Source: Alphaproteobacteria bacterium (GTDB taxonomy: Bacteria; Pseudomonadota; Alphaproteobacteria; Micavibrionales; Micavibrionaceae). Taken from it: 51,319 nt of DNA. A program made the translations under genes and the position numbers. The stretch lies in contig JASBUS010000037.1 of assembly GCA_030147745.1 (NCBI GenBank), positions 1-51,319 of the forward strand. Direction: 5' to 3'. Below, one piece after another: positions 45,497 through 51,319 of the stretch (position 1 is its first letter; each line of letters opens with the position of its first letter). Below the pieces are notes generated by a model. The model made no database searches and was not told the DNA's origin. It saw nothing but the letters and a program-made list of their open reading frames with translations.

Positions 45497-45518
45497 CCTA
45501 CACATTATAATGCGTAGG
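45497..45518. promoter_or_regulatory. 22-bp near-perfect palindrome over the putative fabI -10 element
   Basis: CCTACACATTA and TAATGCGTAGG are reverse complements except at one position pair (A opposite C), giving the form CCTACrCATT-AT-AATGyGTAGG. The centre contains TATAAT on both strands, a perfect -10 box (minus strand: complement of 45504-45509; plus strand 45506-45511). It is about 60 bases upstream of the second fabI start and about 95 bases before the divergent 532-aa gene. The design fits a repressor site between divergent promoters. Confidence 0.55.
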
Positions 45519-45612
45519 TCAAATAAACAAATGCGAATTATTATCAGACAACTACAAATTATGCAATTTTTATGATAACATTCTGTACAGAATATCTTTG
45601 CAACGGGTTCCC

Positions 45613-47211
45613 ATGTCTATTTTATACAAAAACGCCAAAACATATTGCCAGCAATTAGCCAATACAATCAGCGATATGAATCCTGGTTTATCCTTTTTTA
45701 TTATCCCGCATCATGAAGGGCAGCGTCACGACGCCCTGACGATTGAGGCGTCAAATTTCACAGGTCACAAGGCAGAAGCCTTTATGCGCCGCATTATCAG
45801 CAACACGCGCACAAAGGAAGACAGCACATCCTTCCTTGGCATTGCGATTGCCTTTGAACAAGGTTTTATGAAGCTTTATTACAAAGCCCTTCGCATCGCG
45901 ATCGTTACGGTCAATATAGACCAATACGAAGATTTAAACGGGATGAAAACTGATTTATTTCATCATCTTTGGCTTGCAATCTCTAAAGATGAAGAAGTTA
46001 AAAAAGCAGATCATGGCGGACAGCATGAACACCACAAATATCCACTTAAAATGGATAAGATGGAACTGACGCGCCGTAATCTTCGCGCCGATATATTCTC
46101 AGTCCTGATGCAGACCTTTGACGGCATACCTGACGCGCCATTGGAAATGAGTAAACTGCGCTCTACGCAGACTGTGAATGCAGAGGCTACACACCGCCCT
46201 GCCTTTTACGCCTTTCCACTTGCGATGGAAGCATGCCAATTTTTGATTAATGATCTCAACCGCTTCCCAATGGCCATGCAAGGGCAAGTGAGTTTGGCCT
46301 TAAAGCTAACCGAAGACCTGAACTCTACGATTAGTGATGAGAGTATTGAAAGCTGGTGGGACTTTGCTGAACCTGCCGCGACGATGGCATGGCTAGATTA
46401 TAGTGAAGCCGAAATTTTAAGCTCCTGTATCAATAGCGGCCTAGACCCGCTTATTCGGGCAAATGGTATTTTACTACAAGAAATTATGGATGTGCCCTTG
46501 CTTTCACCAAAGGAATTGCAATCTGTCTATAACAGCTTTGGCGATAAAGATAATCTGCATGAGCTTCATGTTCAAAAGAGTGACGAATCTTTTGAAGAAG
46601 CACTTAAACAAGGTATTAAAACGTCAAGTAACCGCCCATTCCTTGATGAAGCCCTTATCCAAAACGAACGCCTTAGTCAAGGTAAAGCCTTGGGTTGGAC
46701 AGCAACGGCCCTTCAAGCATCGGCGAAAGCCTTTGATAAAGCGCTTAAATCAGGTCGCACGCCTGAGCAAGCTGCACGCCTTGAATATGAAGGCGCAAAA
46801 TCTCATGACAACTGGGATAGCCTAGAAAAACTCAGCCTTGATATTCTAGCCGCCCGTCAAGATGGCGCGACGACGACATTACAAAGCGTGATCGAGCATT
46901 ATGAAGACAATGAAGATTACCGCAATATTCTGCAATCATTTGAACAAACGCTCAAAGATCCCGCCTATGCCAAAACATTGGCGGTTGACCCAACACCACA
47001 AGCTCCTGCAGCGGCGCCCGCGGGCCCTGCACCAGCCGCGCCAACACAAGAGCTTGGCCCTAAAGTGGCGGCAGCGCCCGCTGCGCCAGGCCTGGGTGGT
47101 GGCCTTGGCGGTGGTATGGGCGGCGGCGGCGCACTTCGCGCGACCAAGCCACTTGGCCATCAAGGCAACGAAGAAAACGCCAAAGAAGACCAAGATGAAA
47201 ACGCCCAATAA
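45613..47211 (+). CDS. Large hypothetical protein with Ala/Pro/Gly-rich tail (532 aa)
   Basis: This 532-aa protein is unrecognised. Residues 1-440 are a mixture of helices with no signal, membrane or catalytic motif that I can identify; a His-rich stretch (GGQHEHHKYPL) is near 137-147. From about 460 to 515 it changes to a Pro/Ala-rich segment followed by a Gly-rich run, then an acidic/basic tail, typical of a flexible tether. The ATG has ACGGGTTCCC upstream, a weak ribosome site. A TTG five codons earlier is an alternative. It diverges from the second fabI and ends in a bidirectional terminator. Confidence 0.7.
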   Translation: MSILYKNAKTYCQQLANTISDMNPGLSFFIIPHHEGQRHDALTIEASNFTGHKAEAFMRRIISNTRTKEDSTSFLGIAIAFEQGFMKLYYKALRIAIVTVNIDQYEDLNGMKTDLFHHLWLAISKDEEVKKADHGGQHEHHKYPLKMDKMELTRRNLRADIFSVLMQTFDGIPDAPLEMSKLRSTQTVNAEATHRPAFYAFPLAMEACQFLINDLNRFPMAMQGQVSLALKLTEDLNSTISDESIESWWDFAEPAATMAWLDYSEAEILSSCINSGLDPLIRANGILLQEIMDVPLLSPKELQSVYNSFGDKDNLHELHVQKSDESFEEALKQGIKTSSNRPFLDEALIQNERLSQGKALGWTATALQASAKAFDKALKSGRTPEQAARLEYEGAKSHDNWDSLEKLSLDILAARQDGATTTLQSVIEHYEDNEDYRNILQSFEQTLKDPAYAKTLAVDPTPQAPAAAPAGPAPAAPTQELGPKVAAAPAAPGLGGGLGGGMGGGGALRATKPLGHQGNEENAKEDQDENAQ

Positions 47212-47216
47212 ATAAA

Positions 47217-47246
47217 AAAAGCGCCTGAATAAGGCGCTTTTCTTTT
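47217..47246. terminator. Bidirectional terminator between convergent genes
   Basis: AAAAGCGCCT and AGGCGCTTTT form a 10-bp stem with a GAATA loop; T-rich sequence follows on both strands. It ends the 532-aa gene and the 17 kDa antigen-like gene. Confidence 0.9.
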
Positions 47247-47264
47247 ACATCTTTACATTAAAGA

Positions 47265-47735
47265 TTAGATGATCTGCCAAGAGCCATCTTTATTTTGGCA
47301 CGCTGTACCGTAAGCTGTTTCAGCCTTGCCATCGATATAAATAGTTTGCTTATATTCACGGCAGTAACGACCGCTTTCAGAGGCGTAACCATCTTTAACT
47401 GGTGTAATGTCACCAGCGTTACCTGTTTCAGGGTTGTTCCATGATACAGTTTCACCAATTGGCGCTTGGTGTGCTTTTTCAGCTGCGCGCTCAGCATAAA
47501 CCAAGTCTGCTTTATCTAACGACTTACCAACTTCACTGCCCAAGAATGCGCCGAGCAATGTACCCGCACCTACAGCCCATAGACGGCCCGAACCACTACC
47601 GACTTGTGAACCAGCCAAACCGCCAAGAACCGCGCCACCTACTGTGCCGAATTGTTCTTTGTTAAAATTTGCATTTTCACACGCGGCAACGCTTAAAATG
47701 CCTAAAATAGAGAGTACAGATACAATTTTTTTCAT
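47265..47735 (-). CDS. 17 kDa surface antigen-like glycine-zipper lipoprotein
   Basis: This 156-aa protein begins MKKIVSVLSILGILSVAAC, a lipoprotein signal with Cys19. A glycine zipper (GTVGGAVLGGLAGSQVGSGSGR and GAGTLLGAFLGSEVGKSLD, about 29-75) forms a membrane-active hairpin, followed by the conserved C-terminal antigen region (SWNNPETGNAGDITPVKDG, SGRYCREYKQTIYIDGKAETAYGTACQNKDGSW) with two Cys. It matches the Rickettsia 17 kDa antigen (RcsF-like/surface antigen) family of outer-membrane lipoproteins. AGGAGATTTG precedes the ATG. Its role is probably structural in the envelope. Confidence 0.92.
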   Translation of the reverse strand: MKKIVSVLSILGILSVAACENANFNKEQFGTVGGAVLGGLAGSQVGSGSGRLWAVGAGTLLGAFLGSEVGKSLDKADLVYAERAAEKAHQAPIGETVSWNNPETGNAGDITPVKDGYASESGRYCREYKQTIYIDGKAETAYGTACQNKDGSWQII

Positions 47736-47828
47736 CTCAAATCTCCTCAACTGAAAAAAAATTCCTATGTAAAGATGGTGCATTACGCTAAAAAAGCAAT
47801 ATATAAATTGAAATAGGGTATTTTTTCC

Positions 47829-48452
47829 ATGGGTACAGATTTAGACCAAGATAAAAATTTGCTGACAATTCATGATCCGATCATGCATGTCGAGACATGG
47901 CTGAATGAAGCCGCGGAAACCGAGGTTAATGACCCAAATGCAATGTCACTGGCCACAGTTGATGAAAATGACATGCCAAATGTTCGAATCGTGCTGTTAA
48001 AAGAAATCGCGCCTGAAGGTTTTTATTTCTATACCAACCGCAATAGCGCCAAGGGTCAGGAGCTTAAAGCCCACGCCAAAGCCGCTATTTGCTTACATTG
48101 GAAGTCCCTCCGCCGCCAAGTGCGTGTGCGTGGCCTTATTGCGTTAGCGCCTGATGCAAAATCTGATGAATATTTTGCAAGCCGCCACCCTACCAGTCAG
48201 CTCGGCGCATGTGTCTCAAAACAATCCACGCCACTTGCCAGTTATGAACAGTTCCAAGAAGAATGCGCAGCGAAGCAAGCGGAACTCGGCGAACGTGAAC
48301 AATATCCGCGTCCTGCACATTGGGGCGGGTATATTTTATCCCCATTATCGATAGAGTTTTGGGAAGAGAAGCAATATCGCTTGCATACACGGCGCGTGTT
48401 TACTAGAAATAATGCAGATTCACCGTGGCAAAGCCAGTTGCTTTACCCGTGA
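47829..48452 (+). CDS. pdxH: Pyridoxamine 5'-phosphate oxidase
   Basis: This 207-aa FMN enzyme makes pyridoxal 5'-phosphate from PNP/PMP. Motifs are AMSLATVDENDMPNVRIVLLKEI, FYTNRNSAKGQELKAH, the HWKSLRRQVRVRG active-site strand, SRHPTSQLGACVSKQS and the C-terminal FWEEKQYRLHTRRVF with the conserved RxHxR-type residues. The ATG at 47829 has only a weak ribosome site. PLP from this enzyme is used by GcvPB, among others, but the genes are not adjacent. It is 52 bases upstream of htpG. Confidence 0.95.
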   Translation: MGTDLDQDKNLLTIHDPIMHVETWLNEAAETEVNDPNAMSLATVDENDMPNVRIVLLKEIAPEGFYFYTNRNSAKGQELKAHAKAAICLHWKSLRRQVRVRGLIALAPDAKSDEYFASRHPTSQLGACVSKQSTPLASYEQFQEECAAKQAELGEREQYPRPAHWGGYILSPLSIEFWEEKQYRLHTRRVFTRNNADSPWQSQLLYP

Positions 48453-48504
48453 TCCAACTTAAATGATTTGGCGTATAACCAAACAAAAAATTTAGAGGAA
48501 AGTT

Positions 48505-50448
48505 ATGACTGCAGAAAATTTGAATTTTAGTGCTGATGTCGCGCGGCTGTTGGATATTGTAGCCAACGCGCTTTATTCAAATCGCGACGTGTTTCTTCGT
48601 GAACTTATTTCAAACAGTGCCGATGCCTGTGATCGCCTGCGCTATGAATCGCTAAGTGATGAAAAGCTGATTAAAGGTGACAAAGACCTGCGCATCGAAA
48701 TTCGTAAAGATGCTAAAGAGCGTAAAATCTATATTTGTGACAACGGTATTGGTATGGATCATGATGATTTGGTCAATAACCTTGGCACAATCGCTCGCTC
48801 AGGCACAGGCCAAATCATGGAAGCCGTTAAAGCGCAAAAAGCAAGCGGCAGTGATAAAGCAGATTTAAGCCTCATCGGTCAATTCGGTGTTGGTTTCTAC
48901 GCAAGCTTCATGGTGTCAGAAAGTGTTGAAGTTGTTTCCCGCAAAGCTGGTGAAAAAGAAACATGGCTTTGGACATCAGATGGCCGCACAGGTTACACAA
49001 TTGATAAAGCCGATAAAGCACATGAAGAATTACTGATTGGCCCACGCGGTACAACTATCATTTTGAACATCAAAAATGACAGCAGTGATTATCTGATTGA
49101 AGAGAAGCTTAAGCAGATTATTCTGACTTATTCGGACCATATCGATATCCCAATTTACCTTGGCTTTAAAGACGAATTGGAAGAAGGCGCAGAATGGGCA
49201 CCGATTAACACCGCATCCGCCCTTTGGATGCGTCCAAAGTCAGAGATTACAGCTGAACAATATAATGCGTTCTTCTCTCATCTAACACATAGCTATGGTG
49301 TGGATGAGCCTGTCGCGACGATTCACTGGCGCGCGGAAGGCACAATTGAGTTTACATCCCTACTCTTCTTACCTTCTATGCGTCCGTGGGACTTGTATGA
49401 CCCATCACGTAAAGCTGGCCTGCATCTCTATGTGAAGCGCGTCTTCATTACAGATAAATGTGAAGAGCTGCTTTACCCATGGCTGCGTTTCGTACAGGGT
49501 ATTGTTGATTGTCAGGATTTACCACTGAATATTTCGCGCGAAATGCTTCAGCATAACTTAGTACTTCAAAAAATCCGCAGCACCATCACACGCCGCGTAT
49601 TAAAAGAGATCGACCAATTAGCACAAAATGACCAAGTTGCCTTTGAAGCTTTCTGGCGTCAATTTGGTGCAGTGATCAAAGAAGGCCTTTACGATGCCGC
49701 ACAGCACCGCGATGATATTTTCAAAATCTGCCGTTTTGCGTCCACCTTTGAAGAAGGCAAATTAACGAGCCTTGAAGATTATGTTGCCCGCATGAAAGAC
49801 GGACAAAAATCAATCTTCTATATTGGCGGTGACAAAGCTAACGCCCTTAAAAACAGCCCGCAAATTGAAGGCTTTAAGGCCCGCGGCATTGAAGTCCTAT
49901 TATTTGAAGATACAATTGACGAATTTTGGGTACAAAGCGCGATGGGCTTTGGTGATTATCCATTTGTATCGGTTACAAGGGGCAATATCGACCTTGATGC
50001 AATTGCAAATGCAGATAAAAGCGATGAAGAAGCCAAAAGCGATGATGAAAAAGACGCTGAAAAAGGCGCAGATGATAATGTCATTAAGCTTATCGACCGC
50101 ATGAAGACCATATTGGGTGATGAAATTGGTGACATTCGTACGTCATCACGCTTGACATCATCACCTGTCTGCTTGGTTGCGGGCGATAAAGAAGCTGACC
50201 TCGCTTTGGAAAAAATGCTGCGTATTCAGCAGAATTACCAAGGTGAATCTAAACGTATTTTGGAAATCAACGCGAAGCATCCATTAATCATCCGCATGGC
50301 AGAGATCGCCGCGAATGACAGCAATGGTAAGCTTGAAAAAGCCACTTATCTGTTGCTGGATCAAGCGCGCATTATTCAGGGTGAAACAATTAAAGACCCA
50401 ACAAGCTTTGCGCAGAATATGTCTGAATTTATTCAAAGCAGCATATAA
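48505..50448 (+). CDS. htpG: Molecular chaperone HtpG (Hsp90)
   Basis: This 647-aa Hsp90 starts with the GHKL ATP-binding region: SNSADACDRLRYESLSD, IYICDNGIGMDHDDLVNNLGTIARSGTG and GQFGVGFYASFMVSE, all with intact key residues. The middle domain (LPSMRPWDLYDPSRKAGLHLYVKRVFI, DLPLNISREMLQ with catalytic Arg) and a C-terminal dimerisation domain follow. It is close to the usual 620-640 aa, slightly longer through an acidic insert near 505-530. A GAGGAAAG Shine-Dalgarno precedes the start. A strong terminator follows the stop. Confidence 0.97.
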   Translation: MTAENLNFSADVARLLDIVANALYSNRDVFLRELISNSADACDRLRYESLSDEKLIKGDKDLRIEIRKDAKERKIYICDNGIGMDHDDLVNNLGTIARSGTGQIMEAVKAQKASGSDKADLSLIGQFGVGFYASFMVSESVEVVSRKAGEKETWLWTSDGRTGYTIDKADKAHEELLIGPRGTTIILNIKNDSSDYLIEEKLKQIILTYSDHIDIPIYLGFKDELEEGAEWAPINTASALWMRPKSEITAEQYNAFFSHLTHSYGVDEPVATIHWRAEGTIEFTSLLFLPSMRPWDLYDPSRKAGLHLYVKRVFITDKCEELLYPWLRFVQGIVDCQDLPLNISREMLQHNLVLQKIRSTITRRVLKEIDQLAQNDQVAFEAFWRQFGAVIKEGLYDAAQHRDDIFKICRFASTFEEGKLTSLEDYVARMKDGQKSIFYIGGDKANALKNSPQIEGFKARGIEVLLFEDTIDEFWVQSAMGFGDYPFVSVTRGNIDLDAIANADKSDEEAKSDDEKDAEKGADDNVIKLIDRMKTILGDEIGDIRTSSRLTSSPVCLVAGDKEADLALEKMLRIQQNYQGESKRILEINAKHPLIIRMAEIAANDSNGKLEKATYLLLDQARIIQGETIKDPTSFAQNMSEFIQSSI

Positions 50449-50465
50449 CATGCAATTTGAACAAT

Positions 50466-50497
50466 AAAAAAGGCGCTGATTAAAGCGCCTTTTTTTG
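50466..50497. terminator. Bidirectional terminator after htpG
   Basis: AAAAAGGCGCT and AGCGCCTTTTT pair around a short loop, followed by T7 on the plus strand and T-rich sequence on the minus strand. It ends htpG and the small minus-strand gene at 50519. Confidence 0.92.
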
Positions 50498-50518
50498 AAT
50501 TCTGTTTTCGTGGGTTTA

Positions 50519-50698
50519 TTACACCACAATATTTAACAATGACCCGCGCTGCGCGTTTGTCGGCACTTGGCTTTGTTCATCAAGCTGACGGTTAGCGGCT
50601 TTAACATCTTGTTCTGCATTATTTTTTACAATATTTTGCTGCGCCTGCAATTGAGTTGTTTGCGCCAAATTCGTCGAAACACCTGATGATATATTCAT
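50519..50698 (-). CDS. Small Gln-rich protein, possibly YjfB-like
   Basis: This 59-aa protein begins MNISSGVSTNLAQTTQLQAQ and is rich in Gln, Asn and Ala, mostly helical, and ends RGSLLNIVV. Its beginning and QAQQNIVKN stretch look like the YjfB family, short proteins often annotated as putative motility proteins, but similarity is weak and composition-based. An ATG with GGATTTGGA upstream is chosen; another ATG eight codons earlier exists. It is convergent with htpG and shares its terminator. No motility genes lie nearby. Confidence 0.5.
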   Translation of the reverse strand: MNISSGVSTNLAQTTQLQAQQNIVKNNAEQDVKAANRQLDEQSQVPTNAQRGSLLNIVV

Positions 50699-50882
50699 AT
50701 TCCAAATCCCATTAAATAACAATTTTTAATAAACCATTATATCACAAAAAGTTAATAAAACGCAAACGAAGACGCAGAAAAACGTGAAATCCATGCTATT
50801 GAATTGACGACAAGGCATGGCTTGTCTAATATGCGAGCAGATCAAAACACAACAGGTTATTATACAGGGCAGGATATTTGCT

Positions 50883-51319
50883 ATGAGCGTTATTGTCTTT
50901 GGGTCACTTAATACAGACCTATGTTATCAAGTTAAAGAACTTCCACGCGCGGGTGAAACAATCAGCGCATTGAATTTTGAAGTCTTCAATGGCGGCAAAG
51001 GTGCAAACCAAGCAATATCCGCCGCACGCAGCGGTGCACAAACAGCCATGATCGGTACAATCGGCCGCGACGCTTATGGTCAAGACCATATCAATTCAAT
51101 GGAAAAAGAAGGCATTGATACCAGCTTTATTCAACATGCCTCTAAACCAACGGGCATTGCCAATATTTATATCGACCAACATGGCGAAAATAATATCGTA
51201 CTGAATGCCGGCGCGAATAGCGTTACAAACGCTGCGCAGCTTGCGAAATACCCATTAAGCGCGGATGATATTGTGGTCTTCCAAATGGAAGTAAACCACA
51301 ATGAAATCGTCAAAGCGCT
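50883..51319 (+). CDS. rbsK: Ribokinase (PfkB family), 5' part
   Basis: Only the first 145 codons are in the window, and the gene continues past its edge. It starts MSVIVFGSLNTDLCYQV, contains the sugar-binding NGGKGANQAISAARSG motif at 36-51 and GTIGRDAYGQDHINSMEKEGID, as in RbsK. The enzyme phosphorylates D-ribose at O5. Whether it acts on ribose or another nucleoside sugar cannot be seen from the N-terminal part. An AGGAT Shine-Dalgarno precedes the ATG. Confidence 0.88.
   Translation, partial: MSVIVFGSLNTDLCYQVKELPRAGETISALNFEVFNGGKGANQAISAARSGAQTAMIGTIGRDAYGQDHINSMEKEGIDTSFIQHASKPTGIANIYIDQHGENNIVLNAGANSVTNAAQLAKYPLSADDIVVFQMEVNHNEIVKA

Noticed and set aside
1-51319. tRNA, rRNA, CRISPR array, prophage or transposase genes
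   Set aside because: I checked the intergenic gaps by eye for T-loop motifs, regularly spaced repeats and integrase or transposase motifs and saw none.

Overview
The window reads as one contiguous chromosomal segment of an alphaproteobacterium with moderately low GC (roughly mid-40s by eye). The assignment rests on gene content and order: a fused YlxR/L7Ae protein between nusA and infB, a yebC-ruvCAB-ybgC-tolQRAB operon, a fabA-fabB-fabI cassette plus a second fabI near aroC, zapA followed by a 6S RNA and 5-formyl-THF cyclo-ligase, gcvP split into two subunits, and a Rickettsia-type 17 kDa antigen lipoprotein. I do not resolve genus. I see no phage, transposase gene, CRISPR array, rRNA or tRNA.

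Layout. 1-8.3 kb (+): a small gamma-glutamylcyclotransferase-fold protein, rplS with its terminator, then the translation/transcription operon rimP-nusA-ylxR/L7Ae-infB-rbfA-truB-rpsO, closed by a bidirectional terminator. 8.3-15.7 kb (-): one long operon yebC-ruvC-ruvA-ruvB-ybgC-tolQ-tolR-tolA-tolB, with a good sigma70-type promoter at 15659-15687; pal is not found after tolB. 15.8-17.1 kb (+): a CheY-like regulator and an unrecognised partner gene. 17.1-19.5 kb (-): a small coiled-coil protein, zapA, 6S RNA, 5-FCL and a YmdB-type phosphodiesterase. 19.6-25.1 kb (+): tkt, gap, a cation/proton antiporter and a small unknown. 25.1-29.7 kb (-): fabA-fabB-fabI for unsaturated fatty acids, an unknown 330-aa protein and an SH3-domain secreted protein.

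29.7-39.7 kb (+) is the most accessory-looking part. It holds dusA, a cluster of unrecognised genes, two tiny ORFs (48 and 53 aa) with their own Shine-Dalgarno sequences and terminators around a long inverted repeat, and the two glycine decarboxylase subunits gcvPA and gcvPB. Those two are separated by about 2.6 kb carrying a hydrolase-like protein without the usual catalytic serine and three small lipoproteins. An unknown gene and greA follow. 39.7-45.5 kb is mostly (-): an adenosine/adenine deaminase, two small membrane proteins of matching topology, aroC, a hotdog thioesterase and a second fabI whose putative -10 element sits in a near-perfect 22-bp palindrome; an unknown + gene at 43.3-44.1 kb interrupts this run. 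45.6-51.3 kb: an unknown 532-aa protein with a Pro/Ala/Gly tail, the 17 kDa antigen, pdxH, htpG, a 59-aa protein, and the start of a ribokinase-family gene cut by the window edge.

Most of the window is conserved housekeeping DNA. I found no clear new defence or mobile system. The best leads are the fabI palindrome, the possibly paralogous microproteins, the lipoprotein block inside the gcvP locus, and several unrecognised genes next to conserved ones. Functions for recognised genes come from motif recognition by eye; no database search was run.
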